Positions 55,060 through 63,615 of a DNA stretch of 64,000 nt are shown in pieces. The stretch covers positions 1,300,001-1,364,000 of the forward strand of contig NZ_CP083553.1 of the NCBI RefSeq assembly GCF_025144465.1. The letters are read 5' to 3'. Numbering within the stretch: the first letter of the stretch is position 1; the number at the start of each line of letters is the position of its first letter. The position numbers and the translations under genes were made by a program. The stretch is from Leisingera sp. S132. Its GTDB lineage: Bacteria > Pseudomonadota > Alphaproteobacteria > Rhodobacterales > Rhodobacteraceae. The notes under the pieces were generated by a model. It saw nothing but the letters and a program-made list of their open reading frames with translations, made no database searches and was not told the origin of the DNA.

Positions 55060-55608
55060 GTGAAGCTGCTCCTCGACACTTGCGTCCTCTACCCGACGGT
55101 GATGCGGGAGATGCTGCTGGGCGCGGCGCGCCTTGGCCATTTCACCCCGCTTTGGTCCGCTCGGATCCTGGGCGAATGGGAACGGGCGGCGGTGAAACTC
55201 GGCCCCGCGGGCGCGGCGCAGGCCAAGGCGGAGATTGCCCTGATCCGCGCGGGCTGGCCCAAGGCTGAGATCGCCCCGGCGCCGGGCATCGAATCCCGCC
55301 TCTGGCTGCCTGACAGCGCCGACACCCATGTGCTGGCCGCCGCCATTGCTGGCCACGCCGACGCCATCGTCACCGTTAACAACAAGGACTTTCCGCGCCA
55401 CACGCTGGCTGAGGAAGGACTGGAGCGCCTCGGTCCGGATGAGCTGCTCTATGGCATCTGGCTGCAGGACAATGCTGGCATGGAGGCGCTGGGGGCAGAG
55501 GTTCTGGCCGAGGCCAACCGCCTCTCCGGCGGCAGCTGGGAGATCCGCCCGCTGCTCAAGAAAGCCCGGCTGCCGCGGCTGGCCAAGGCTCTCTCGTCTT
55601 CTTTGTAG
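55060..55608 (+). CDS. PIN domain protein (RSP_2648 type)
   Basis: A 182-residue putative Mg-dependent RNase with acidic PIN residues: L-L-L-D-T-C-V-L-Y-P near 3-12, Glu in G-E-W-E-R near 41, D-S-A-D-T-H-V-L near 86 and T-V-N-N-K-D-F near 108. PIN proteins are often toxins, but no small antitoxin gene accompanies it; it follows the rRNA methyltransferase by 4 bases. It may act in RNA processing. The start is GTG 55060. Confidence 0.8.
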   Translation: MKLLLDTCVLYPTVMREMLLGAARLGHFTPLWSARILGEWERAAVKLGPAGAAQAKAEIALIRAGWPKAEIAPAPGIESRLWLPDSADTHVLAAAIAGHADAIVTVNNKDFPRHTLAEEGLERLGPDELLYGIWLQDNAGMEALGAEVLAEANRLSGGSWEIRPLLKKARLPRLAKALSSSL

Positions 55609-55609
55609 C

Positions 55610-55644
55610 AATACTCCGGGAAGTTTGAGGGGCCGGCCCCTCAA
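55610..55644 (+). repeat. AATACTCCGG element with palindrome, copy 3 (short)
   Basis: AATACTCCGGG (55610-55620) starts 2 bases after the PIN gene stop and is followed by the 20-bp perfect palindrome TTGAGGGGCCGGCCCCTCAA (55625-55644). It lies between the convergent PIN and M48 genes. The TTTCATC leader seen in copies 1 and 2 is missing. Confidence 0.55.
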
Positions 55645-55657
55645 CTCTGCTGCTGGC

Positions 55658-56344
55658 TCAGCCCTTGGCCCATTTGTCTTCCAGCCGTTCCAGTGCGGCG
55701 ATGCGCTCTTCGGTCTTGGGATGGCTCATCAGCCAGGCCGGTGCCATGCCCGCCCGCTGCTGGGTCAGCGCTTCCAGCTTGGTGAACAGGCTTTTCTGCG
55801 GTGCCAGGCCGATGCCTGCCTTGGTCAGCAGCGCGGCGGCGTATTCATCGGCCTCATATTCATCGCCGCGCGACAGCCGCGCTGCCAGCAGCGATGTCAG
55901 CACCCCGGCGATCCACGGCCCGACAAAGGGGATGTAGCGTCCCAGGATTATCATCAGCGCGGTGCGCAGCGCGTTTTGGCCGGAGAAGTCGATCATCCGC
56001 TTGCGCGCATGCCCCAGCGCCACATGGCCCAGCTCATGCGCGATCACCGTGGCCATCTCCTCGGCGCTCACCTCGCCGTTCTGGTACTTGCGGTAGAAAC
56101 CGCGGGTGATGAAGATCCGCCCGTCCGGCGCCGCCAGCCCGTTGACCGGGTCAACCTCGTAAATATGGACCGGGATGCGGGCCACGTTCAGCGCTGCCGC
56201 CAGCCGGTCCGTCAGCTGCTTCAGCCTTGGGTCCGCCAGTTCGGTTGAGCGCTGGTCCAGCTCGCGGTGGGTGCGCCAGACGGAAATCCGGTACATCACG
56301 AGGCCATAGGCAACGGCCAGCAGAATGGGCAGAAGGCGCAGCAT
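55658..56344 (-). CDS. M48 family membrane-anchored metalloprotease
   Basis: A 228-residue zinc protease of the HtpX/Ste24 branch. An N-terminal helix (L-R-L-L-P-I-L-L-A-V-A-Y-G-L-V) anchors it; the zinc site is I-A-H-E-L-G-H-V (His103, His107) with the third ligand Glu in E-Y-E-A-D-E-Y-A. It ends M-S-H-P-K-T-E-E-R-I-A-A-L, the usual M48 tail. The start at 56344 follows from the helix; a frame to 56476 exists without support. It is divergent from a ThrE-type exporter. Confidence 0.88.
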   Translation of the reverse strand: MLRLLPILLAVAYGLVMYRISVWRTHRELDQRSTELADPRLKQLTDRLAAALNVARIPVHIYEVDPVNGLAAPDGRIFITRGFYRKYQNGEVSAEEMATVIAHELGHVALGHARKRMIDFSGQNALRTALMIILGRYIPFVGPWIAGVLTSLLAARLSRGDEYEADEYAAALLTKAGIGLAPQKSLFTKLEALTQQRAGMAPAWLMSHPKTEERIAALERLEDKWAKG

Positions 56345-56505
56345 GGCACAGATATGGGCGGAAACCCCGGCGGCAGCAAGGGCCCGCAACCGGGAAGCCT
56401 TGCATTCTGCGCAGGCCGCCATGCAAAATCCGCACTCGCCGCGGCACATCGCATCCTGTAAGGGGGGGCTTCCCAAAGGCTCCAGTTAACAACGGTTTCC
56501 GGCTC

Positions 56506-57678
56506 ATGGCACCGCTTTCACAGCTCCGCAACATCGCCGACACCGGCGAAACCCTGCACCGCAGCGGCTGTGCGCCCTACAAGATCGAGAAATACCTGCA
56601 GTTCTATGCCCGCAAGCAGGGCATCAATGTGATCGTGCAGGCCACGCCCACCTCGATCTCCTGCCAGTTCCCGGATGAGGACAACCAGTTCATCATCCGC
56701 CGGCTGGAGCCTGCGCAGATCAATCTCAGCCTGCTGGCGCGCACCATCATCCGCATCAACGCAGTGGAGGATCCGGGGATCGAGGAGCCGGGGCGCTATC
56801 CCGGCTGGCTGATCATGCTGGCAAATATCGCCATCCCGCCCGCCTTCCTGACCCTGATCGGCAGCGCGCTCACCACCATTGCGCTCTCGGCAGTGCTGGG
56901 CTTCCTGGTCTGGCTCTGCCAGCTGTTCTGCCGCGGCGACCGGGTGATCCTGGTCGAATTCCTGTCTGCGCTGGTCGCGGGGCTGACTGTATCGCTGGTC
57001 AGCAGCATGGGGGTGGAGGTGCCGGTCTGGGGCACCTGCATCGCTGCTATCGTGCTGTTTGTGCCGGGACTGTCGATTGCCAACTCCTTGGAATGCCTTG
57101 CCTTCAATGACGTGATTTCCGGCTCCAGCCTTTTTGCCCAGTCGATCTTTGTGCTGATGAAACTGTTCATCGGAATCTACATCGGCGTCAGCATCGGTGC
57201 GGCACTGTGGGGGGCAACGCCGCATGTGGAGAATGTGAACGGCGTCCTGTGGTGGATGCCCTACCTGGCACTGCCGGCGCTGTCGTTCTCGATCGGGGTG
57301 ATCTTCAACGCACGGCTGGCCGACATCCTGCGGGCGCTGCCGGTCACCGTGCTGGGCATGTGGGGGCCGCTGTACCTGGGCTTTGGCGGCGGCTGGATCG
57401 TCGGCACCTGGGTCACCGCGATGTGCATCACGCTTTACGGCACCTGGCTCGCCAAGACGCTGAACCTGACCGGCGCCATCTATATCGTGCAGGGCATTCT
57501 GATCCTGGTCCCCGGCAGCCGGGTGCTGATGAGCGCAACCCAGTCGCTGTTCAACGAGACCCTGATGGCGGATGCCAGCATCGGCCTGTCGGCGCTCTTG
57601 ATGTTCTCGGCCATCGTGGCGGGGCAGGTGACGGCGCTGGCGCTTTATGCGCAGAAGAACCGCAACCTCGCCAGTTAG
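56506..57678 (+). CDS. Threonine/serine exporter family protein (ThrE)
   Basis: A 390-residue membrane protein of the ThrE (DUF1212/DUF3815) type. The cytosolic N-terminus (L-H-R-S-G-C-A-P-Y-K-I-E-K-Y near 17-30; T-P-T-S-I-S-C-Q-F) precedes about ten membrane helices, including P-P-A-F-L-T-L-I-G-S-A-L-T and F-V-P-G-L-S-I-A-N-S. ThrE exports threonine and serine in Corynebacterium; the substrate here is inferred. A frame to 56227 exists, but 56506 is the family start. Its 3' end overlaps a convergent HD-GYP gene by 4 bases. Confidence 0.87.
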   Translation: MAPLSQLRNIADTGETLHRSGCAPYKIEKYLQFYARKQGINVIVQATPTSISCQFPDEDNQFIIRRLEPAQINLSLLARTIIRINAVEDPGIEEPGRYPGWLIMLANIAIPPAFLTLIGSALTTIALSAVLGFLVWLCQLFCRGDRVILVEFLSALVAGLTVSLVSSMGVEVPVWGTCIAAIVLFVPGLSIANSLECLAFNDVISGSSLFAQSIFVLMKLFIGIYIGVSIGAALWGATPHVENVNGVLWWMPYLALPALSFSIGVIFNARLADILRALPVTVLGMWGPLYLGFGGGWIVGTWVTAMCITLYGTWLAKTLNLTGAIYIVQGILILVPGSRVLMSATQSLFNETLMADASIGLSALLMFSAIVAGQVTALALYAQKNRNLAS

Positions 57679-59126
57679 GCGCTGCGTTCTGCGGCGGGCA
57701 GGTCCCAATCCCCGCCGGTCAGGGCCGCGTCCGAGGCGGCGGGCCAGCCGCTGGCCGTCACCGCATCCTGCAGCGCGGCATAACACGCGGGATCAATGCC
57801 GGAACCAGCCAGATCATCCATGATGGCATAGGTCTTCTCCAGCGGCAGCGCCGCGCGGTAGGGGCGTTCGGCGGTCAGCGCGTCAAAAATATCCGCCACC
57901 GCCATCACCCGCATCTCCTGGGTCAGCTGGCTGGCATCCATCCCGTAGGGATAGCCCTTGCCGTCCAGCCGCTCATGATGCGCGGCGCTGACATCCGCCA
58001 GGTCCCGGAAGGCGTGGATCCGGCTCAGCACCTCATGGCCCAGTATTGGGTGCTGTTTCATCAGGGCAAACTCCTCCTCTGTCAGCTTGCCGGGCTTGTC
58101 CAGGATGGTGTTTGAGATCCCCAGCTTGCCAATGTCATGCAACAGCGCCCCGCGCACCATCCAGCGGCGGCGCCCGGGGGCGTAGCCCAGCTGGTCGCAG
58201 ATCAGCCCGGTATAGCGCGCCACCCGCTGCGAATGGCCGTGGGTAAACGGGCTCTTGGCGTCGATCACCAGCGAGAACGCCCGGGCGATCTCATCCAGAT
58301 ATTCCTCGTCGACGGCATGGATATGCTGTGCCTGCGGAGTGGCAAAGACCTCTGCTTCCAGCCCGGGATCCTGCAGATCCGCCAGAAACCGCGGCCGCCG
58401 GATGACCGCGGTGAAGACCGGCACCAGATTCGGATCGAACCAGGTTCCTGCGCGCCGCTCCAGCTCCTCCGCCGCGGCCTCAGCGCCCAGGTCGGTGGCA
58501 AAGACATCCGTCACCTGCGCCATCAGAGCGATGCGTGCAAACAGCGGGATCGCATCGCCCGTCAGCCCCAGCGGCTGGCCGCCGCCGTCCCAATGCTCAT
58601 CCAGGCAGGCAATGCCCTCTGCCACATCGTCCGAAAACCGCATCTGCCGGGCAATCGCCGCACCGCGGTTGCAGCGGGTTTCGATCAGCTCACCGGAGAT
58701 TTTGCCGTTTCTGGCCAGCACGTGCCTCAGCGTCTTCAGCCGGGTCCAAGGTGCAGCCGCGGCGGCGGTGTTGCGCCACAGGAAGCCAAGCCCCTGGCGC
58801 AGGCCGCTGACGGTCTTGAAGCTGCGTTTAAAGGCCAGGTCATCGGTCATGTACAGCTGGCAGATCCGCGCCGCGTTGGAACTGCAGCCCAGATCTTTCA
58901 TCAGCAGCGTGAAATAGAGGTCCGAGCGCGCCTGCGGCGCCAGTCCAAGTTCGGCTGCCACCTGCATGCCGATCCAGCAGCAGCGGACACAATGGCCTTC
59001 GGGCTGGCCTTCGGTCAGATCCAGCGCATGGCTGAGCGCACCCAGCAGCTCGCCAAGGCGCAAGGTATCCTGCGGCGCGGCATCCGCGGCCTGACCGGGA
59101 CTGAATGGGGATACGTAATGTGTCAT
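57675..59126 (-). CDS. HD-GYP domain cyclic-di-GMP phosphodiesterase
   Basis: A 483-residue protein. The C-terminal HD-GYP domain about 290-450 has L-L-H-D-I-G-K-L-G-I, K-Q-H-P-I-L-G-H, A-A-H-H-E-R-L-D-G-K-G-Y-P-Y-G and the following D-I-F-D-A-L-T. The N-terminal half appears to be a second, degenerate HD-GYP copy (D-E-H-W-D-G-G-G-Q-P-L-G), which has lost its HD pair and has E-G-H-C-V-R-C-C-W. HD-GYP enzymes hydrolyse c-di-GMP and favour motility. No sensor domain is seen other than this. Confidence 0.9.
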   Translation of the reverse strand: MTHYVSPFSPGQAADAAPQDTLRLGELLGALSHALDLTEGQPEGHCVRCCWIGMQVAAELGLAPQARSDLYFTLLMKDLGCSSNAARICQLYMTDDLAFKRSFKTVSGLRQGLGFLWRNTAAAAAPWTRLKTLRHVLARNGKISGELIETRCNRGAAIARQMRFSDDVAEGIACLDEHWDGGGQPLGLTGDAIPLFARIALMAQVTDVFATDLGAEAAAEELERRAGTWFDPNLVPVFTAVIRRPRFLADLQDPGLEAEVFATPQAQHIHAVDEEYLDEIARAFSLVIDAKSPFTHGHSQRVARYTGLICDQLGYAPGRRRWMVRGALLHDIGKLGISNTILDKPGKLTEEEFALMKQHPILGHEVLSRIHAFRDLADVSAAHHERLDGKGYPYGMDASQLTQEMRVMAVADIFDALTAERPYRAALPLEKTYAIMDDLAGSGIDPACYAALQDAVTASGWPAASDAALTGGDWDLPAAERSA

Positions 59127-59239
59127 GGGCCTTCGGCAGGGAAAATGCGGAAGGCCCATGACAGCACGGACAGGATTAACCTGCCCTTACCCGGCGCAGG
59201 ATAGGGGTGGGGACTCTGCGCCGGATTTTCTTAAAATGT

Positions 59240-59300
59240 CCGGGGCCGCCGGATGGCAGCCCCTTGCTCAGCAGTGGGGGCCGCCTGCAGGCCGCCCCGG
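59240..59300. terminator. GC-rich structured region after minE
   Basis: CCGGGGC (59240-59246) pairs with GCCCCGG (59294-59300), enclosing CCCC/GGGG and CCTGCAGG stems. On the minus strand it is followed by ACATTTTAAGAAAAT. It most likely ends the minCDE operon. Confidence 0.45.
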
Positions 59301-59312
59301 GGCACCCCGGCC

Positions 59313-59576
59313 CTAATTCACACCCAGCTTGCCTGGGAATTCGATATTGATCTCCAGGCTCGACAGCTCGTCGCCGCGCTCCATGCGGATGTCGATCGCC
59401 TCGTCGCCGATCTGCATGTGGCGGCGGATCACGTCCAGGATCTCGCGCTGCAGCTGCGGCAGGCAGTCCGGGCGGGCACCGCCGCTGCCGCTGCGCTCAT
59501 GCGCCAGCAGGATCTGCAGCCGTTCCTTGGCGGTGCTGGCCGAGGCCTTGCGGGGGCGGAGGGAAAATCCGAACAT
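59313..59576 (-). CDS. minE: Cell division topological specificity factor MinE
   Basis: An 87-residue protein that makes MinCD oscillate to keep FtsZ at mid-cell. Marks: the amphipathic N-terminus (M-F-G-F-S-L-R-P-R-K-A-S-A-S), the anti-MinCD segment A-K-E-R-L-Q-I-L-L-A-H-E-R and the C-terminal dimer domain (L-Q-R-E-I-L-D-V-I-R-R-H). It lies 3 bases after minD in the minCDE operon. Confidence 0.95.
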   Translation of the reverse strand: MFGFSLRPRKASASTAKERLQILLAHERSGSGGARPDCLPQLQREILDVIRRHMQIGDEAIDIRMERGDELSSLEINIEFPGKLGVN

Positions 59577-59579
59577 CGC

Positions 59580-60428
59580 TTACACCGCCCGCCGGAACAG
59601 CCGCTGCAGCAAGCCGCGGCGCGGGTCGGCGGCAATCCGCATTTCGATCTGCTCACCGATCAAACGGCCCACCGCGTCCTCATAGGCGGCAGCAGCTGCG
59701 GACGGGTCATCCAGCACCACCGGCACGCCGAGATTGGAGGCGCGCAGTACCGCCTTGCTCTCAGGGATGATCCCCAAGAGCGGCACCGCCAGCACCTCCA
59801 GCACGTCCTCCACCGTCATCATTTCGCCACTGTCGACGCGGGCCTTGTCATGGCGGGTGATCAGCACCTGCGCCTTCACCGGCTCTGCGCCGGTCTTGCC
59901 GGCCCGGTCGGTGATGCTGTTCAAGAGCCCCAGCACCCGGTCGCTGTCGCGCACCGAGGACACCTCGGGGTTGGTGACCACGATGGCCTCATCGGCGAAA
60001 TGCATCGCCATCTGGGCGCCGCGCTCGATCCCTGCCGGGCTGTCGCAGATGATGTAGTCGAACTCTTTGCGCAGTTCATCCAGCACCTTTTCGACCCCCG
60101 CCTTGGTCAGTGCGTCCTTGTCGCGGGTCTGCGAGGTCGGCAGCACCGCCAGGTTCTCCAGCCGCCGGTCGCGGATCAGCGCCTGCTTCAGCTTGGCATC
60201 GCCCTGAATCACGTTGATGAAGTCAAAGACCACCCGGCGCTCGCATCCCATGATCATGTCCAGGTTGCGCAATCCGACGTCGAAATCGATCACCACCGTC
60301 TTGTGCCCGCGCCGCGCCAGCTCAGCGCCCACCGCCGCCGAAGTTGTGGTCTTGCCCACGCCGCCCTTGCCCGAGGTGACAACGATCACCCGGCCCATCG
60401 GTTCTTCCAAAGTCAGGTCCTTGCTCAT
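59580..60428 (-). CDS. minD: Septum site-determining ATPase MinD
   Basis: A 282-residue deviant-Walker-A ATPase that recruits MinC to the membrane. Marks: V-V-T-S-G-K-G-G-V-G-K-T-T-T near 18-31, I-D-F-D-V-G-L-R-N-L-D, C-D-S-P-A-G-I-E-R-G, and the amphipathic C-terminal membrane helix (L-L-Q-R-L-F-R-R-A-V). The minC stop and minD ATG overlap by one base (TAATG). Confidence 0.96.
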   Translation of the reverse strand: MSKDLTLEEPMGRVIVVTSGKGGVGKTTTSAAVGAELARRGHKTVVIDFDVGLRNLDMIMGCERRVVFDFINVIQGDAKLKQALIRDRRLENLAVLPTSQTRDKDALTKAGVEKVLDELRKEFDYIICDSPAGIERGAQMAMHFADEAIVVTNPEVSSVRDSDRVLGLLNSITDRAGKTGAEPVKAQVLITRHDKARVDSGEMMTVEDVLEVLAVPLLGIIPESKAVLRASNLGVPVVLDDPSAAAAAYEDAVGRLIGEQIEMRIAADPRRGLLQRLFRRAV

Positions 60429-61177
60429 TAAAGTGCCTCCACACACAGCCGGCCGTCGCGCAGGAATACCTGTGCTGCGCGGTTCAAAAGCTCCGGCTCC
60501 AAATTCTCGTTTGTCCGGTATAAGCCCGCCACCGCCAGCAGCTCCGCATCCAGCCGCTGGCAGAAGATGCGGGCGCTCTCGTCGCCCTCGGCGCCGGCCA
60601 TGGCACGGCCGCGCAGCAGGCCGTAGACATGGATGTTGCCGCGCGCGATCAGCTCCGCGCCGGAGCTGACAGGCCCGACCACCACCAGGTCGCCGCCCTC
60701 CGCCACCACGGTCTGGCCGGAGCGCACCGGCCGGGTGATCACAACGTTCTGGGGCGGGCGCAATTTCTTGGGGATTTCCCGGCGGGTACCGGGGCCGGTG
60801 TTCAGCGGCGCGTCCTTGCCGCTCGCCAGCGTGATCAGCCCGGCGTCCTCTGCTGCCGCGGCCTGCGCGGGGGTGGCGTTCTGCACCCCGAAGACCGCCA
60901 GATCGCGGCTGCGCAGGCTGTCGGCCAGCGCCCGGATCTCGGCAGGGCGGCTCAGCCCCGGGGCCTGCGCCAGGTCCAGGATCAGCGGCGCGCCGTCAAA
61001 GAAATGCGGGCTCCAGCGCAGCTGCGCGTCCAGCGCGGCATAGAACGCCTGGTCCAGCGGCCCGTCTTCGGGGCGCAAGGCGACAGCGGTGAAATACCGC
61101 CCGCGGATCTGGAACGGCTTCACGCTTGCGGCAGGCGCTCTGCCACGCGGTTTGATGTCTTGATGCGGCACGCTCAC
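60428..61177 (-). CDS. minC: Septum site-determining protein MinC
   Basis: A 249-residue FtsZ inhibitor. The N-terminal FtsZ-binding domain lies about 18-120 (P-F-Q-I-R-G-R-Y-F-T-A-V-A-L) and the C-terminal beta-helix that binds MinD about 145-249 (V-V-A-E-G-G-D-L-V-V-V-G-P-V-S-S-G-A-E and G-N-I-H-V-Y-G-L-L-R-G). It is the first gene of minCDE. Confidence 0.93.
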   Translation of the reverse strand: MSVPHQDIKPRGRAPAASVKPFQIRGRYFTAVALRPEDGPLDQAFYAALDAQLRWSPHFFDGAPLILDLAQAPGLSRPAEIRALADSLRSRDLAVFGVQNATPAQAAAAEDAGLITLASGKDAPLNTGPGTRREIPKKLRPPQNVVITRPVRSGQTVVAEGGDLVVVGPVSSGAELIARGNIHVYGLLRGRAMAGAEGDESARIFCQRLDAELLAVAGLYRTNENLEPELLNRAAQVFLRDGRLCVEAL

Positions 61178-61378
61178 GCGATGCTCCTGCTCGGAAATGG
61201 CGGCCTTGTTTTGCCGCGGCTTTTTCTCTTGGGTAGCGTCAGGCGGGCAGGCCGTTCAACCGCAGCCGGTCAGGGTCGGCGGACATGCGCCTGCCGCCGT
61301 GCCTGGTGGCGGATTTCCGCAGATGATCTGCCGGGGGTTGCGCAGAAAACGGTTGCCGTCCTGGCGGTGGCGCGGCGC

Positions 61379-62845
61379 CTAGAGCGCCAGGGGCGCAGAC
61401 CGGCCGGAGGTTTCCAGCTCCCAGGCGGCTGACCAGCTTTCACCGTTGCGCTCCAGAACCAGATAGTTCCGCTCGGCGGCATAGCGCCCGGTCTGGCCGG
61501 GGATCCTGCGGATGCGGATGGGGTGGCCGGGCAGAGGCGCGTCGCCCAGCCGCGACAGCATCCCCAGCACCCTGGCCCAGGCCCGCGGCGGCGCCCGGTG
61601 GGAAATGCCCGAGGCCACCAGCTGGTGCAGCAGCTTGCCGCCGCCAAGCGTCATCTCGCCGCGCGTGGCCAGGTGGATCTCGCCGGAAAGGGCTGTCACC
61701 TGCTGGCCGTCCTGCGCCGCCATGTCCCGTACCAGCCGCAGCATCCGCCGCCAGGAGGCCCGGTGCGCCCGGCTCTGCCATTGATCGCGCAGGTCGTCCT
61801 CGTATTTCTGCATCCGGGGGGTCAGCACCATCAGCAGCTCCAGCAGCGACAGCCGCGGCCCCAGCAGCGGCACGCTCGACAGGATCAGGCTGCGCCCGGC
61901 AAAGCTCTGTTTTGCCGCTGCCTTCATCATCCGCCAGCCGCCCCGCGCCATCACCCGGCGCCGGCTGCGTTCAGAGCGCAGGTCGGGGGCCAGCAGCCGC
62001 AGACCCGGCGCTTCGATGCGCCAGCCCAGGTGGCTGCCTGCGGGATCGGCAAAACGGCCAGGCAGGTCCCCATCGCAGCAGCCGTGCTGAAACAGCAGCG
62101 CCGCCTCCCGCGCAGCGGCAAACAGTGTCTGTCCGACCAGGGAATAGGTGCGCGAACGGCGCAGGGATCCCCAGCCGTCGCAGATGTCGTGGTCGTCCCA
62201 TTGCATCAGCGACGGCACCCGGGCGGCGATCCAGGCAAATTCCGGCGCGGCATAAACCGCCAGATAACGCTGCAGGAACCCCTCCCGCAGGTGGCGGCGC
62301 AGATCGTCCAGCTCTTCGGGTGCAGGATCGCGGGGGAGGCGGTCCGGCCAGTCTTCGCTCAGGGGGTGGCCGTGTGTCACCTCATCCGCATAGACCTGAT
62401 CACCGCCATGCAGCAGCAGCGAGAAGGGCTGTTCCGCGTGTTCCGCACCCATCCGCGCCCACATCGCGTTGCGTTCGGCACCGTCGCGGTCCAGGTCGCC
62501 ATGCTCCTCTCCGTTGCAGGAGGCATAGGCGATCCGCAGGCCGCCGCCAAAACCGCCTGCCAGCGCATAGCGCATGCCGTTCCACTGATAGGCAGAGGGC
62601 TGGTCGGCAGGCAGGCTGAACCGCGCCCTGAGCACCGTGCACGCGCTGTAGTCCGCCAGCGGCTCGGGCTGCGCCGCGCCATCGTCCAGCAGCAGCGGCG
62701 GCAGGGTGGCGCCTTTCGGGGCAATGAACAGGGCCGCCAGAAACATCCGGCCATCACGCAGATCATCGAGGATCAGGATGGGGCCGGTGATTGCGTTTAC
62801 GGCGGGTCCGCCGGCGGGGCCTGTTGTCCGGGTTCTGCTGCTCAT
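61379..62845 (-). CDS. PhoD-like metallophosphatase
   Basis: A 488-residue protein of the alkaline phosphatase D fold: I-A-Y-A-S-C-N-G-E near 105, L-H-G-G-D-Q-V-Y-A-D near 140, M-Q-W-D-D-H-D-I-C-D-G-W-G-S near 215 and A-L-S-G-E-I-H-L near 405 form the dimetal site. No signal peptide is visible, so it may be cytosolic. The start at 62845 (M-S-S-R-T-R-T-T-G) is chosen because the longer frame to 63274 overlaps a divergent gene region. Substrate unknown. Confidence 0.82.
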   Translation of the reverse strand: MSSRTRTTGPAGGPAVNAITGPILILDDLRDGRMFLAALFIAPKGATLPPLLLDDGAAQPEPLADYSACTVLRARFSLPADQPSAYQWNGMRYALAGGFGGGLRIAYASCNGEEHGDLDRDGAERNAMWARMGAEHAEQPFSLLLHGGDQVYADEVTHGHPLSEDWPDRLPRDPAPEELDDLRRHLREGFLQRYLAVYAAPEFAWIAARVPSLMQWDDHDICDGWGSLRRSRTYSLVGQTLFAAAREAALLFQHGCCDGDLPGRFADPAGSHLGWRIEAPGLRLLAPDLRSERSRRRVMARGGWRMMKAAAKQSFAGRSLILSSVPLLGPRLSLLELLMVLTPRMQKYEDDLRDQWQSRAHRASWRRMLRLVRDMAAQDGQQVTALSGEIHLATRGEMTLGGGKLLHQLVASGISHRAPPRAWARVLGMLSRLGDAPLPGHPIRIRRIPGQTGRYAAERNYLVLERNGESWSAAWELETSGRSAPLAL

Positions 62846-63035
62846 ACCGTCCCAGCACCTAGGTGCGCCTTGCACAGCATTCAACCGCCGGGCGCATTGA
62901 GCCGGGTCATGGCCCGCGACTGCGGCAGAATTGCCAGTGGCCCTTCCGCGGCCGCCGTGGTCTGAGTGGCCGCGCGTGATTTCCCTGCCGCCTTCGGTCC
63001 GGCCGCGGCGGCTGAATTTTTTAAGGAGTTTCGAT

Positions 63036-63404
63036 ATGCAATGGAGCCTTCTTGCCGCTGCGGTGCTGGCCGCCCTATGGATGCTGGTGCATGCATTTGC
63101 GGGCGGGCGCGAATGCGCCCGGCCGCTGGCGCAGGACCGGCAGCTGCCCGACGCAGCGCGCGAAACAATGCTGCTCTGCTGGCACATGGTCACCGGCTTT
63201 CTTGGCCTGATGGCCCTGTTCCTGTTCCTCGGCGCCCGCGGGGCAGCCGGGATGGCGCTGGCGGGGACGGCCATGGCGGCGGTGGCAGCGCTGGTGGGCC
63301 TGCTGCTGCCGCTGCTGCGCCGGGCAGGTTACCGCCTGCTGCCCCAGGGCTGGCTGTTCGTGCCGGTTGCCGGCTTGGGTGCCTGGGGTCTTTGGGGCGG
63401 CTGA
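63036..63404 (+). CDS. Small four-helix membrane protein
   Basis: A 122-residue hydrophobic protein starting M-Q-W-S-L-L-A-A-A-V-L-A-A-L-W with AAGGAG seven bases upstream. Helices are near 3-20, 50-68, 70-90 and 103-118; the first loop holds G-G-R-E-C-A-R-P-L. I do not recognise the family. It is divergent from the PhoD-like gene and convergent with the phzF-like gene. Confidence 0.72.
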   Translation: MQWSLLAAAVLAALWMLVHAFAGGRECARPLAQDRQLPDAARETMLLCWHMVTGFLGLMALFLFLGARGAAGMALAGTAMAAVAALVGLLLPLLRRAGYRLLPQGWLFVPVAGLGAWGLWGG

Positions 63405-63462
63405 GGACAGCAAAGGCGCCCTCCCGCCCGTCCGGCCAGCATTGTAAATGCCAGCCTGCCGG

Positions 63463-63529
63463 TTGGGCCCGGCGCCGGAGCAAGAGCTCCGGCGCGCATC
63501 CTGCCCGGCGGGCAGGATGCCAGGCCCAA
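63463..63529 (+). repeat. Structured palindromic repeat, copy 3 (three-way junction)
   Basis: TTGGGCC (63463-63469) pairs with GGCCCAA (63523-63529). Hairpin 1 is GCGCCGGAGC/GCTCCGGCGC (63472-63481 with 63486-63495). Hairpin 2 is GCATCCTGCCC/GGGCAGGATGC (63496-63506 with 63510-63520). It lies between a small membrane-protein gene and the convergent phzF-like gene. Confidence 0.78.
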
Positions 63530-63615
63530 GGCTGCCAAGGGGGGCGGCGCCAGCCGCTGCACCTGCAGGCGCGGGAGGGATGCTGTGCCACCGGCAAACC
63601 ATCCCTTGACCGCGG

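Noticed and set aside
55060-55608. A toxin-antitoxin pair
   Set aside because: No small antitoxin-like frame is next to the PIN gene; the upstream gene is a 404-residue methyltransferase.
59240-59300. A fourth copy of the three-way-junction element
   Set aside because: It is GC-rich and folds, but lacks the TTGGGC/GCCCAA closing stem and the GGCGCC and GGCGCGC blocks.
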